Part shown: positions 44,072 to 52,916 of the stretch, one piece after another | Layout: every line of letters begins with the position of its first letter | Position numbering within the stretch: the stretch's first letter is position 1 | NCBI GenBank assembly: GCA_050301795.1 | Contig: JBNKZU010000038.1 | Location: 7,941 to 71,940, forward strand | Direction of reading: 5' to 3' | Length of the DNA stretch: 64,000 nucleotides | From: JBNKZU01 sp050301795 | GTDB lineage: Bacteria > Pseudomonadota > Gammaproteobacteria > Thiohalomonadales > Thiohalomonadaceae | Position numbers and translations under genes: made by a program | The notes under the pieces: generated by a model | What the model saw: only the letters and a program-made list of their open reading frames with translations | Databases searched by the model: none | Told to the model about the DNA's origin: nothing

Positions 44072-44223
44072 ATTATCGTTATTTTATCGAACTGCTGATG
44101 TGATTGGTATCGAAAACAGGAAATCAACCAAATCCGCTGGAGTGTTCGACTCGATTAATCCATATCGGTATGATGTGACACAAAAGTGAGCCGCTGCTCT
44201 CAAATAATAACCGAGCATATGCA

Positions 44224-45834
44224 ATGAGTGAATTCTATTATCAACCTGTGTTGTCTACTGAAAAAGAGACGACAGAATATCGACTCCTAACCGATCAATT
44301 TGTTACTGAATCCCAGCTTGATGGGGAGACAATCCTTAAGGTCGATCCAGAGGCGTTATCACTGCTTGCTGATGAGGCGATTAAGGATGTCTCTCATCTA
44401 TTACGCAGAACTCACTTGGAACAGCTTCGTGTGATCTTTGATGACCCAGAGGCCTCGGAAAATGATCGGTTTGTTGCGTATCAACTATTAAAGAACGCCA
44501 ATATCGCCGCTGGAATGGTGTTACCTGGATGTCAGGACACGGGAACTGCGATTGTTGTGGCTAAAAAAGGTCAGAATATTTGGAGCGGACATCATGATGC
44601 AGAGGCGCTGAGTCGGGGAATCTTTAACAGCTATCAAAAGAATAACCTCAGAAATTCTCAACTTGCACCATTGTCGCTGTTTGAGGAGGTAAACACCGGA
44701 ACAAATCTCCCTGCTCAAATCGATATTGAAGCGGTTGGCGGAGATTGCTACCGTTTTTTGTTTATCACCAAGGGTGGTGGCTCAGCAAATAAAACCTTCC
44801 TGTTCCAGGAGACCAAGGCACTTCTCAATCCTGACTCGCTTAAAGCCTTTTTGCGTGACAAATTGACGATGCTCGGCACCTCGGCTTGTCCACCATACCA
44901 TTTAGCCATAGTGATCGGCGGTACATCCGCAGAGGCGAACCTAAAGACAGTAAAGCTTGCCTCGGCTCACGATCTGGATGGACTGCCGGACAGTGGTAAC
45001 CCGTATGGTCGGGGATTTAGGGATCATGATATGGAACAACAGGTGCTGGAGATGACCCGAACACTCGGAATCGGAGCACAGTTTGGCGGTAAATACTTTG
45101 CACACGATGTACGGGTGATTCGACTTCCACGTCACGGCGCGTCGTGTCCTGTTGGTATTGGTGTCTCCTGCTCCGCAGATCGGAATATTCTTGGAAAGAT
45201 CGATAAAAACGGGGTGTGGCTTGAACAACTGGAGCAAGATCCGGCTCGGTTTATGCCTGAAATCGATGAGACAGCACTCTCCTCTAATCAGGCATCTATC
45301 GATCTGAATCAGCCAATGGATATGATTCGTGCTCAACTTAGCCAGCTATCGGTAAAAAGCCGTGTCACTCTATCTGGTCCGATTATCGTGGCGCGAGACA
45401 TCGCTCATGCGAAGATGAAGGCATTACTCGACAGTGGCAAACCTCTTCCAGACTACTTTAAAAACCACATCATCTATTATGCAGGTCCAGCAAAAACACC
45501 TGACGGCTATGCCTCCGGTTCGTTTGGTCCCACTACCGCCGGACGTATGGATAGTTATGTAGAGCTATTCCAAAAGAATGGTGGCTCCATGGTGATGCTG
45601 GCAAAGGGAAACCGTAGTCAACAGGTAACTGACGCCTGTCGGCGTTATGGCGGCTTCTATTTGGGTTCTATCGGTGGTGCAGCCGCACAGCTTGCACAAG
45701 AGAGCATCCGTAAGGTTGAGGTGCTGGATTATCCTGAGCTTGGAATGGAGGCGATCTTCAAAATTGAAGTCGAAGATTTCCCTGCATTTATTGTGGTTGA
45801 TGATAAGGGTAATGATTTTTTCAAAATGCTATAG
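44224..45834 (+). CDS. fumA: Fumarate hydratase, class I (iron-sulfur)
   Basis: This 536-residue oxygen-sensitive 4Fe-4S fumarase interconverts fumarate and malate in the citric acid cycle. Cluster cysteines are visible in LPGCQDTGTAIVV, HGASCPVGIGVSCSADRN and the surrounding conserved blocks. The C-terminal beta-like domain holds GPTTAGRMDSYVELF and KGNRSQQVTDACRRYGG. Single-chain alpha-beta fusion as in E. coli FumA/FumB. Confidence 0.95.
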   Translation: MSEFYYQPVLSTEKETTEYRLLTDQFVTESQLDGETILKVDPEALSLLADEAIKDVSHLLRRTHLEQLRVIFDDPEASENDRFVAYQLLKNANIAAGMVLPGCQDTGTAIVVAKKGQNIWSGHHDAEALSRGIFNSYQKNNLRNSQLAPLSLFEEVNTGTNLPAQIDIEAVGGDCYRFLFITKGGGSANKTFLFQETKALLNPDSLKAFLRDKLTMLGTSACPPYHLAIVIGGTSAEANLKTVKLASAHDLDGLPDSGNPYGRGFRDHDMEQQVLEMTRTLGIGAQFGGKYFAHDVRVIRLPRHGASCPVGIGVSCSADRNILGKIDKNGVWLEQLEQDPARFMPEIDETALSSNQASIDLNQPMDMIRAQLSQLSVKSRVTLSGPIIVARDIAHAKMKALLDSGKPLPDYFKNHIIYYAGPAKTPDGYASGSFGPTTAGRMDSYVELFQKNGGSMVMLAKGNRSQQVTDACRRYGGFYLGSIGGAAAQLAQESIRKVEVLDYPELGMEAIFKIEVEDFPAFIVVDDKGNDFFKML

Positions 45835-45850
45835 GGATGTAATTCTTTCA

Positions 45851-47110
45851 ATGAAAACCCAACGTCAATTAGTACTGTTTTTATGGTGTTCAATCGCGCT
45901 ATTTTCCTGCAATCAAAACAGTTCGACCACACAAAACACAACAAACAACCCACCAATACTCAACAATACTGCTCAACACTCAACGGCATTAGCCTACCTG
46001 AATCAGTTAAGGGCAGCTGCTGGTCTATCACTATTCACAGCCAATACGATTCTCGATACCGCTGCGGCTAACCATGCTAACTATCTGGTGGCCAACAACA
46101 CTAGCGGTCATGAAGAGTCGAGTGGTTTTTCAGGGTTTACAGGTCAATGGGCAGCCGATCGGGCTGTAAAAGCTGGATACAAGGCAAAACAATCAATCAG
46201 CGAAAATGTTTCGACCCATTCATCTGTTACCTCGTATAAGAGATCGATAGATGTTCTGATGTCGGCCATCTATCATCGTCTGGGATTTTTGACGTTGACC
46301 CATAATGAGATCGGGATTGGCTATGACAGCGGCTCAACGGATGCCTATGTCTATAATCTTGGCAATAGTCTAACCGAGTCTTTGTGCACCAATAGCAGCG
46401 GGGTCATCCCACTTGGTACAACCTACTACTCAGATGTCTGTGCTGATAGTACATTGCATATAGAAGCGGCAGCCTACGACGCCACAACTACGAACCTGCA
46501 AAGCCAAAATCCACAGGTTGTGTTATGGCCGGCTGATGGTTCGAGTGATATCCCTCCTGCATTTTATGAGGAATCACCGGATCCACTTCCCAACCATAGT
46601 GTTTCCGGTTATCCGATCTCGGTTCAATTTAATGAGTACTTTTTTGCAAACCCGCCACAAATCAATCAGTTTGTATTGCGTTCACTGCCCGATAATCAAC
46701 TGGTCTCTACGATTGCGTTTACCAATCCAGGTGGACTTATCGGTAGTTATGAGGCCGTGCTGTTTCCAGCACAACGATTAGAGTGGAATCATCAATATCG
46801 AGCCGAGTTGGAGTATGACAATGGAACTGTACAAACCATCAACTGGAGCTTTACGACATCAAATCCAGGAGATGTTGTTCATACCATAACCTCGGATACA
46901 GCCATTAGTGTTAGTAGTGGCGTACCGTTTATTATCTATACCCCACCCATTAACGAATTGGACGGAACTGGGGCTTATAACATCTCGAGATCAACCACGA
47001 TGAACTATCAGATTGAGATGATCGATAATCACACCTTAAAGATCACCCTAAGCGGTTCAGGAAGTTTCACCTTGAATTTTCATGGGAAGAGCATTTCAAC
47101 CACGCTTTAA
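45851..47110 (+). CDS. CAP/SCP-domain lipoprotein
   Basis: This secreted protein of about 419 residues has a lipoprotein-type signal (LVLFLWCSIALFSCNQNS, lipid-attachment Cys likely in LFSC, an imperfect lipobox). An Asn/Thr-rich linker follows. The CAP domain (about 40-165) has AAANHANYLV, SGHEE and SENVSTHSS, the His/Glu positions of the family. The C-terminal half includes an Ig-like/beta-sandwich part (YPISVQFNEYFFANPP). Function is unknown; CAP proteins act in adhesion or ligand binding. The stop codon overlaps the convergent thioredoxin gene stop. The in-frame extension back to 45647 lies within fumA and is not real. Confidence 0.8.
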   Translation: MKTQRQLVLFLWCSIALFSCNQNSSTTQNTTNNPPILNNTAQHSTALAYLNQLRAAAGLSLFTANTILDTAAANHANYLVANNTSGHEESSGFSGFTGQWAADRAVKAGYKAKQSISENVSTHSSVTSYKRSIDVLMSAIYHRLGFLTLTHNEIGIGYDSGSTDAYVYNLGNSLTESLCTNSSGVIPLGTTYYSDVCADSTLHIEAAAYDATTTNLQSQNPQVVLWPADGSSDIPPAFYEESPDPLPNHSVSGYPISVQFNEYFFANPPQINQFVLRSLPDNQLVSTIAFTNPGGLIGSYEAVLFPAQRLEWNHQYRAELEYDNGTVQTINWSFTTSNPGDVVHTITSDTAISVSSGVPFIIYTPPINELDGTGAYNISRSTTMNYQIEMIDNHTLKITLSGSGSFTLNFHGKSISTTL

Positions 47111-47685
47111 GAGACGGGTTCGACCAGCGGCTGTTTCGGTGTTATCAGTCCTCTGATGTACTCCTTAACCTTGTCACCATCAAATTGGCCAAAGTGCTGG
47201 AATCTGACGATTCCCTGTTGATCGATAACCAAAATCTCTGGTGTACCACGTACACGAAAACGCTTCATGCTCACAGGAATAGGCTCACCCCCACCTTTGT
47301 GTTTATCGTGACCGACCAAATGGGTGATCTCTTTATCGGTTAAGAACTGTTGTAGCCGTTCGATGGTTTGATAGTCATGCCCCTCAAAAACGCTATGGAT
47401 GCTAACAAATGATATCTTCTGCGCTTCTATCTCGGGCTTAAACTCTGCTTCCCACTGCTTTATTAGCGGAATGGAGAAGCTTTTACAGCCCTGGCACCAT
47501 AACTGAAAGAAGTCGACAACCACAACACGTCCCCTAAGCTGAGCCAATGATGTTCCTTCGCCATTAAACCAGTTCGACACCTCCCATTCTGGTGCCTGAT
47601 ACGGTTTTGCCGCATAAATCTTGGTGGTGGACAATAAAAGGGTAAATAGAAGGCATATTGCCAAATTTTGCTTAAATAATTTCAT
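47107..47685 (-). CDS. TlpA/ResA-like secreted thioredoxin-fold protein
   Basis: This protein of about 192 residues has an N-terminal signal or anchor (LAICLLFTLLLSTTKIYAA). The thioredoxin fold has the redox motif FQLWCQGCKSFSIP (CxxC) and the cis-proline VRGTPEILVIDQQG. It is probably a periplasmic thiol reductant, for example in cytochrome c maturation or defence. I chose the ATG at 47685 (AGGATCGG upstream); the ATG at 47712 would add nine residues before the hydrophobic core. Confidence 0.85.
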   Translation of the reverse strand: MKLFKQNLAICLLFTLLLSTTKIYAAKPYQAPEWEVSNWFNGEGTSLAQLRGRVVVVDFFQLWCQGCKSFSIPLIKQWEAEFKPEIEAQKISFVSIHSVFEGHDYQTIERLQQFLTDKEITHLVGHDKHKGGGEPIPVSMKRFRVRGTPEILVIDQQGIVRFQHFGQFDGDKVKEYIRGLITPKQPLVEPVS

Positions 47686-47825
47686 TAAACCGATCCTGAA
47701 AGGGAGTGCCATTGTAAAACATTAATCGTACAAACGAGAACGAAGATTTGATTTTATCAATAGAGATATGATTCTATGTGTAAACTGGGAAACAACCAAG
47801 TATCACCCTAATCTGGATTATCTAA

Positions 47826-48224
47826 ATGCAAAAAAAGTGTTTATATCTCTTGCTCACACTGCTGTTGAATCTCAGCAATGTATACGCAGATGATTTGGAA
47901 GAGGCACTCTATGCCTACAGCAGTAGTAATTATGCCGCTGCTGAAAAGCTGTTATTACCCTTGTCTCAAAACGGAGACAAACAGGCACAGTATCTGATGG
48001 GTAATATCTATCTTGATGGTTTAACGGGTACAACCGATATCACAAAAGCCATCAATTACTACAAAATGGCAATAAAGAACAAGCATCGCCTGGCAGCAAC
48101 GACACTAGGTCGAATCTACCTCAGTGGTTTAGGTGTACCTATCGATATTGAGAAAGGGAGTTACTACACCGTATTAGCCGATAGTTTTCCGAGTGAGTTT
48201 GAGGCTGATGAGGATTGTGATTAA
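47826..48224 (+). CDS. Small secreted Sel1-repeat protein
   Basis: This 132-residue protein has a signal peptide (CLYLLLTLLLNLSNVYAD). Two to three Sel1/TPR-like repeats follow (AAEKLLLPLSQNGDKQAQYL, GNIYLDGLTGTTDITKAINY, TTLGRIYLSGLGVPIDIEKG), so it is a periplasmic scaffold or binding protein of unknown partner. It lies between TlpA-like (divergent) and the tRNA-Ser gene. Confidence 0.8.
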   Translation: MQKKCLYLLLTLLLNLSNVYADDLEEALYAYSSSNYAAAEKLLLPLSQNGDKQAQYLMGNIYLDGLTGTTDITKAINYYKMAIKNKHRLAATTLGRIYLSGLGVPIDIEKGSYYTVLADSFPSEFEADEDCD

Positions 48225-48266
48225 ATTTCCATAAACCAAATCCTCCCATTCCTTCAAACATAAAAA

Positions 48267-48288
48267 AACCCTGTACTATGACAGGGTT
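48267..48288 (-). terminator. Terminator between Sel1 gene and tRNA-Ser
   Basis: AACCCTGT and ACAGGGTT form a perfect 8-bp stem around six bases. On the minus strand it is followed by TTTTT and so terminates tRNA-Ser transcription. On the plus strand TTATTTTAT follows, so it may also serve the Sel1 gene. Confidence 0.75.
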
Positions 48289-48297
48289 ATTTTATGT

Positions 48298-48385
48298 TGG
48301 CGGAGAGAGAGGGATTCGAACCCTCGGTACGTTGCCGTACACACACTTTCCAGGCGTGCTCCTTCAGCCACTCGGACATCTCTCC
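48298..48385 (-). tRNA. tRNA-Ser (anticodon GGA)
   Basis: This 88-base gene has an encoded CCA. The acceptor stem GGAGAGA pairs with TCTCTCC. The anticodon loop CTGGAAA places GGA at 48351-48349. It has the long serine-type variable arm (TACGGCAACGTA) and the T-arm GAGGGTTCGAATCCCTC. Its 5' end and the upstream DNA are duplicated at 48586-48669. Confidence 0.96.
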
Positions 48386-48455
48386 AAATTCTTTAACATT
48401 TATGTCTTTTTGAAGCTTTCCTGTTTGCTTAAAGACGGAGCACGCTTCGCGTGCC
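48372..48455. repeat. Direct repeat copy 1 (tRNA-Ser 5' end plus upstream DNA)
   Basis: This 84-base segment is repeated at 48586-48669 with 80 of 84 identical positions, the four differences clustered in one short AT-rich block. It includes the first 14 bases of the tRNA-Ser gene and ends in the hairpin GCACGC-TTC-GCGTGC. Confidence 0.9.
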
Positions 48456-48719
48456 CTTATTCCGGGCTTCCTGCCCTCCACCCCTTCGGGGTCATCCTTC
48501 GGATGTTCCGAATTGTTCCTGACAATTCGGTCAGCCACTCGGCAACTGCTCCTGCGTTGCTCTACCTCCTGCATCCATGCAGTCGTCGGACATCTCTCCA
48601 AATTCTTTATCTATTTTGTCTTTTTGAAGCTTTCCTGTTTGCTTAAAGACGGAGCACGCTTCGCGTGCCTATATTTCAGGCGCGAAAGGTTAACTTAACG
48701 TGCTCATTGTGGCAATGAC
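48386..48719. other. Gene-free, palindrome-rich stretch upstream of tRNA-Ser
   Basis: About 330 bases without a credible gene between tRNA-Ser and pyrF. It is packed with small perfect hairpins: 48440-48454 (GCACGC/GCGTGC), 48464-48476 (GGGC/GCCC), 48481-48491 (CCCC/GGGG), 48494-48504 (ATCC/GGAT), 48508-48530 (CCGAATTGT/ACAATTCGG) and 48569-48582 (CTGCAT/ATGCAG). A 12-base piece of the tRNA-Ser D-arm region recurs at 48531-48542. ORFs here overlap the tRNA and look spurious. It resembles palindromic repeat clusters seen around tRNA genes in other gammaproteobacteria (recollection, not searched). Confidence 0.7.
48586..48669. repeat. Direct repeat copy 2 (broken tRNA-Ser 5' fragment plus upstream DNA)
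   Basis: Second copy of the 84-base repeat. On the minus strand it starts GGAGAGATGTCCGA, the first 14 bases of tRNA-Ser. After about 43 unrelated bases the tRNA sequence resumes briefly as CGAGTGGCTGA (48532-48542). It is therefore a disrupted tRNA-Ser remnant, not a functional gene. Confidence 0.85.
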
Positions 48720-49427
48720 TTATTCGTGGCCTGTTGCAATTTCCTGCTCGATCTTCTCTAAGGCTTCCAGTGGCTCTTCAGCCCCAGTGATCGGTCGACC
48801 AATCACAAGATAACTGCTGCCGTCATTAATCGCTTGTGAGGGTGTTGTGATGCGTGTCTGATCGCCTTTTGCTGACCATAATGGGCGGATGCCTGGCGTT
48901 ACCAGTTTAAAATCGGTTGAGAGGCGCTCTCTTAATGCGAGAACCTCTTTCGGTGAACAGACGACTCCATCTAAACCTGAAGAGCTTGCAAGCGTTGCTA
49001 ACGACATTACATTTTTAAGTGGCGAACCTGAAAGTCCAATCTCTTCTAAATCTTCATCGCCCATACTGGTTAGTATCGTAACGCCAATCAAGAGTGGTCG
49101 CTTTTGAAAGGTGCTTAGCGCATCAACAGCAGCTTCCATCATTTTTCGTCCACCTAAGGTATGAACATTAACCATCCAAACCCCCATCTCAGCCGCCGCA
49201 CGACATGCACCTGCAACAGTGTTTGGAATGTCGTGATATTTCAGATCCAAGAAAACATCGAAACCCATACCTTGAATCTTCTCAACGATTGATGGTCCGG
49301 CATGAGTAAACATCTCTTTACCAATCTTTAATTTACATCGACCCGGTTCAAGGCGTGAAGCTAGAGCAACAGCCTCTTCAGGTGTTGGGAAATCAAGTGC
49401 GACGATAATCTGTGAGTCTTGTGACAT
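48720..49427 (-). CDS. pyrF: Orotidine 5'-phosphate decarboxylase
   Basis: This enzyme of about 235 residues catalyses the last step of UMP synthesis. Motifs are QIIVALDFPTPEEA, LKIGKEMFT and the catalytic LDLKYHDIPNTVAGAC. The C-terminal phosphate loop reads GSSYLVIGRPITGAEEP. I place the start at the ATG at 49427, as homologues begin just before IIVALD; an in-frame GTG at 49442 overlaps the lapB stop and is possible. Last gene of the lapB-pyrF unit. Confidence 0.94.
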   Translation of the reverse strand: MSQDSQIIVALDFPTPEEAVALASRLEPGRCKLKIGKEMFTHAGPSIVEKIQGMGFDVFLDLKYHDIPNTVAGACRAAAEMGVWMVNVHTLGGRKMMEAAVDALSTFQKRPLLIGVTILTSMGDEDLEEIGLSGSPLKNVMSLATLASSSGLDGVVCSPKEVLALRERLSTDFKLVTPGIRPLWSAKGDQTRITTPSQAINDGSSYLVIGRPITGAEEPLEALEKIEQEIATGHE

Positions 49428-49441
49428 TGCTGTGTATACCA

Positions 49442-50620
49442 CTATTTGTTATTGATCGATAAATGTTCAAACTGATGTATCGGCTTTATGGATGCCCATG
49501 TTTTGCATCCTGGACATTGCCAATGGTGCCCTTTTGTTTGTAAACCACAATTACGACAAAGATAAATAATCTCATTCGTCCATAGTCGGTTAACCACGTT
49601 TTCGATAGGTTTTAATGCCTTAATATCATGATCATCATGTGAATGCTCAATAAGGTATTTGATCGACAATACCGAAGCATGTGTTGTTAGATAGTTATTG
49701 AGTATTTCAACTATGTCTGGCTGGGTTTCAGTATTAAATTGAATATTTGATATCGCAATCGCAATGGAGATGCTTTGATGTCTATCCAGTATCTCTTTAT
49801 AGAAGTCGACGAGTTCCTTGAAATTCTTACGCTGACTTTTATAACAAAGATAGAGTGGTTTAATGATCTCAGAAAGTAGCTCAGGATCCTGTTTTTCAAC
49901 CCTTTGATATGCGTTGATCGCTTGTTGGATATGATTGCTTTGATAGTACATATTACCTTCAAGCAGGCTTGCTCTGGCACAGTTTCGATCAGTCGATAAC
50001 GCTTTTTTGATATACCCTTTCGCCATCTTGCTTTCCATAAGTGAAAGTGACGACTCCGCCATTTCACAGTAGTAGTGTGCAAGTGCAATGTTTACTTTGG
50101 TAGAGAGCTTAGAGAGATCCTGAGCAATTTTAATAGCCTTTTCCCACTCTTTTTCCTGCTGGTAGATCTCAAGAAGATGTTGAGTTGAGCTTTCACGGTG
50201 AGCCGGTTTATTTCTCACCTCAAGAAAAAGTGATTCTGCGCGATCAAACAGACCTGCTTTAAGATAATCAAGCGCCAGTTCATGCAGTGCTTGATAATGA
50301 TAATCTCTATCAAGCGATGGTCTTGCTATTAGGTTTTGATGAATACGAATTGCGCGATCAACCTCTCCGCGTTTTTTAAAGAGGTTGGCAAGTGCGAAAT
50401 GGACTTCAATCGTATCCTCACTTACTTCAGAGAGTTTAAGAAATAGGTCAATGGCTTTATCTTCTTGATCGCTTAAAAGGTAGTTAAGGCCTCGAAAATA
50501 TTGATCTGAAACCTCTTTCCGAACCCTTTTTGAACGGTTCTTTTGATCCTTGCGACCAAGAACATACCCACTCAATGCGGCAATTGGTAGTAACAGAAAT
50601 ATGATTTCAGAGACAGGCAC
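49442..50620 (-). CDS. lapB: Lipopolysaccharide assembly protein B (TPR protein)
   Basis: This 392-residue inner-membrane anchored protein has one N-terminal membrane helix (IFLLLPIAALSGYVLGRKDQK), then about nine TPR motifs (residues 35-350). A C-terminal rubredoxin-like zinc site follows (CRNCGLQTKGHHWQCPGCKTW split as CRNCG and CPGC). It adapts LpxC turnover by FtsH to LPS synthesis. The usual neighbours ihfB and pyrF are present. Confidence 0.92.
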   Translation of the reverse strand: MPVSEIIFLLLPIAALSGYVLGRKDQKNRSKRVRKEVSDQYFRGLNYLLSDQEDKAIDLFLKLSEVSEDTIEVHFALANLFKKRGEVDRAIRIHQNLIARPSLDRDYHYQALHELALDYLKAGLFDRAESLFLEVRNKPAHRESSTQHLLEIYQQEKEWEKAIKIAQDLSKLSTKVNIALAHYYCEMAESSLSLMESKMAKGYIKKALSTDRNCARASLLEGNMYYQSNHIQQAINAYQRVEKQDPELLSEIIKPLYLCYKSQRKNFKELVDFYKEILDRHQSISIAIAISNIQFNTETQPDIVEILNNYLTTHASVLSIKYLIEHSHDDHDIKALKPIENVVNRLWTNEIIYLCRNCGLQTKGHHWQCPGCKTWASIKPIHQFEHLSINNK

Positions 50621-50748
50621 AGCAACTCCTTAACAAGATTGATAACGCACTGTACCTAAAAAGAAATAGTGATGTTGCGCTACTTTTGTCGTTGTAGCCA
50701 TTTTCACCATATGTACCACCCCTATCAATGTGATAGAGCGTAAGTCTA

Positions 50749-51051
50749 TTAATCCTTTATTGGTTTATCAATATTAATATTGACACGTTCGCGCAACTCT
50801 TTACCCGGTTTAAAATGGGGAACATATTTTGCGCTTAAGGTTACAGATTCTCCAGTTTTAGGATTCCTTCCTACACGAGGTGGTCTGTAATGAAGTGAGA
50901 AGCTACCAAATCCTCTGATTTCGATACGCTCACCTTCAGATAGTCTTTTTGCCATCTCTTCAAGGATATTTTTGACAGATAGTTCCACATCTTTTGATGG
51001 TAACTGATCCAAATGTCCCGATAATCGTTCTATTAGTTCTGATTTTGTCAT
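50749..51051 (-). CDS. ihfB: Integration host factor beta subunit
   Basis: This 100-residue HU/IHF-family DNA-bending protein has MTKSELIERLSGHLDQLPSK, IEIRGFGSFSLHYRPPRVGR with the proline intercalating in the beta arm (RNPKTGE), and KYVPHFKPGKELRERVN. Position directly after rpsA identifies it as IhfB rather than HU. A 63-base gap to rpsA contains a GC-rich hairpin. Confidence 0.95.
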   Translation of the reverse strand: MTKSELIERLSGHLDQLPSKDVELSVKNILEEMAKRLSEGERIEIRGFGSFSLHYRPPRVGRNPKTGESVTLSAKYVPHFKPGKELRERVNINIDKPIKD

Positions 51052-51075
51052 CGGTATATCTATCTCACAGTAATT

Positions 51076-51099
51076 GGGGCTTGGTTTTACCCAAGCCCC
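51076..51099 (-). repeat. Hairpin between rpsA and ihfB
   Basis: GGGGCTTGG and CCAAGCCCC form a perfect 9-bp stem around six bases, 16 bases after the rpsA stop. On the transcribed (minus) strand it is followed by AATTAC, not T residues, so a processing or stabilising stem is likelier than a terminator. Confidence 0.6.
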
Positions 51100-51114
51100 T
51101 TTTAACAGCTTTTA

Positions 51115-52785
51115 TTAACCTTCGTTATCCATTTGCTCTTTGATGAGATCACCAAGCGTAGGATTAACAGGCGCAGAACGATTATAGTCTGCTACTGCAT
51201 GTTTCTCTTCTTCGGTATCCTTTGCCTTGATAGAGAGGTTAATTGTGCGGTTCTTGCGATCTACACCAATAAATTTGGCTTCGATAGAGTCACCCTCTTT
51301 TAAAAGAGTACGTGCATCTTCTACACGATCACGAGAGATCTCTGAAGCTCGCAGATATCCTTCAACAGAATCTGCCAGTTCAATCACTGCACCTTTAGCA
51401 TCAATCTCACCAACCGTACCAGTTACAATCGAACCCTTTTGATTGGTTGCAACATAGTTGGAGAAAGGATCCTGCTCCATCTGCTTAACGCCAAGTGAAA
51501 TACGCTCACGATCTGCATCAATGGCAAGAATCATCGCTTCAACTTCATCACCCTTCTTGAAGTTGCGAACAGCATCTTCACCGTTCTCATTCCATGAAAT
51601 ATCTGAAAGATGTACCAGACCATCAATACCACCATCAAGGCCGATAAAGATACCGAAATCGGTGATCGACTTGATGTTGCCGCTAACACGGTCACCTTTG
51701 TTATGTGTGGCAGCGAAGACTTCCCAAGGATTAGAAACACACTGTTTCATACCTAGTGAGATACGGCGACGCTCAGGATCGATGTCGAGAACAACAACCT
51801 CTGTCTCTTCACCCAGTTGAACAACTTTTGATGGATGAATGTTTTTGTTGGTCCAATCCATTTCTGAAACGTGAACCAGACCTTCAACACCGTCTTCGAT
51901 CTCAACAAAGCAGCCGTAATCAGTTAGGTTGGTGACCTTACCAAACAGGCGTGTGCCTTCTGGATAACGACGTGCGATATCTTCCCAAGGATCTTCACCC
52001 ATCTGTTTAAGACCGAGAGAGACACGATTACGATCTTTATCAAACTTAAGAACCTTAACGTCGATCTCTTCACCCACACTGACAATCTCGCTTGGATGCT
52101 TAACACGTTTCCATGCCATATCAGTAATGTGAAGCAGACCATCAATTCCACCTAGGTCTACGAATGCACCGTAATCGGTAAGGTTCTTAACGATACCCTT
52201 AACGATCTTGCCATCTTCAAGACTCTCAAGCAGAGCATCACGCTCTTCAGTGTTCTCGGTTTCAACAACTGCGCGACGAGAAACAACAACATTGTTACGT
52301 TTGCGATCAAGCTTTATAACTTTAAATTCAAGATCCTTGCCTTCGAGGTAGGAGGTATCACGAACAGGACGTACATCAACAAGTGACCCAGGCAGGAATG
52401 CACGGATATCCTGCATCTCGACTGTGAATCCACCCTTTACTTTGTCGATAATCCGACCCATAACGGTTTCATCAGCATCATGTGCTCTTTCGAGACGAAT
52501 CCAAGATTCAGCACGCTTGGCTTTTTCACGAGAAAGACGTGTTGCCCCAAAGCCATCTTCAACAGCTTCGAGTGAGACATCGACCTCATCACCAACATTA
52601 ACCTCAATTTCGCCATTATCATTGCGGAATTGCTCAACAGGGATAACACCCTCTGATTTCAGGCCTGCATTAACGACGACGACGTCATTGTTAATTGCAA
52701 CAATTGTTCCGGTAACAATAGAACCGGGTTGCATTTGAGTATGCTTGATACTCTCTTCAAATAATTCGGAAAAGCTTTCGCTCAT
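51115..52785 (-). CDS. rpsA: 30S ribosomal protein S1
   Basis: This 556-residue protein has six S1 OB-fold repeats. Repeats 3-6 are most regular, for example GIVKNLTDYGAFVDLGGIDG, GKVTNLTDYGCFVEIEDGVE and GNIKSITDFGIFIGLDGGID. It binds mRNA leaders and helps start translation. The length matches other gammaproteobacterial S1. The 131-base upstream gap to cmk is AT-rich and probably holds the strong rpsA promoter and its regulatory leader. Confidence 0.97.
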   Translation of the reverse strand: MSESFSELFEESIKHTQMQPGSIVTGTIVAINNDVVVVNAGLKSEGVIPVEQFRNDNGEIEVNVGDEVDVSLEAVEDGFGATRLSREKAKRAESWIRLERAHDADETVMGRIIDKVKGGFTVEMQDIRAFLPGSLVDVRPVRDTSYLEGKDLEFKVIKLDRKRNNVVVSRRAVVETENTEERDALLESLEDGKIVKGIVKNLTDYGAFVDLGGIDGLLHITDMAWKRVKHPSEIVSVGEEIDVKVLKFDKDRNRVSLGLKQMGEDPWEDIARRYPEGTRLFGKVTNLTDYGCFVEIEDGVEGLVHVSEMDWTNKNIHPSKVVQLGEETEVVVLDIDPERRRISLGMKQCVSNPWEVFAATHNKGDRVSGNIKSITDFGIFIGLDGGIDGLVHLSDISWNENGEDAVRNFKKGDEVEAMILAIDADRERISLGVKQMEQDPFSNYVATNQKGSIVTGTVGEIDAKGAVIELADSVEGYLRASEISRDRVEDARTLLKEGDSIEAKFIGVDRKNRTINLSIKAKDTEEEKHAVADYNRSAPVNPTLGDLIKEQMDNEG

Positions 52786-52916
52786 TTAAATGTAACCAAT
52801 GTTAGTAACTATGCGCTATTTATTGTGTCGGTCATAAACGACTGACAAATAGAGTAAGTTGTTAATTAAACACTATATGAGACATGCTCATACACCAATT
52901 TCAGGTAATCAAATAC

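Noticed and set aside
43910..44098. Plus-strand ORF containing MASRRGFEPPTCRLGGD
   Set aside because: It is the antisense of the tRNA-Arg gene, a well-known type of false ORF.
45647..45850. N-terminal extension of the CAP-domain protein into fumA
   Set aside because: The extension lies wholly inside the fumarase coding region; a signal peptide begins at the ATG at 45851.
48278..48646. Plus-strand ORF of 122 codons (and a 104-codon minus-strand ORF at 48287-48601)
   Set aside because: Both run through the tRNA-Ser gene and the palindromic repeats; translations are tRNA-derived (for example GERGIRTLGTLP-like) and not credible proteins.
48372..48669. Integrase attachment site (att) at tRNA-Ser
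   Set aside because: The duplicated part is the 5' end of the tRNA, whereas tRNA integrations usually duplicate the 3' end, and there is no integrase or island between the copies.
52786..52916. A specific rpsA promoter (TTGGTG and TATAGT on the minus strand)
   Set aside because: The spacer is only 15 bases and alternatives exist; a promoter must be here but I cannot place it.
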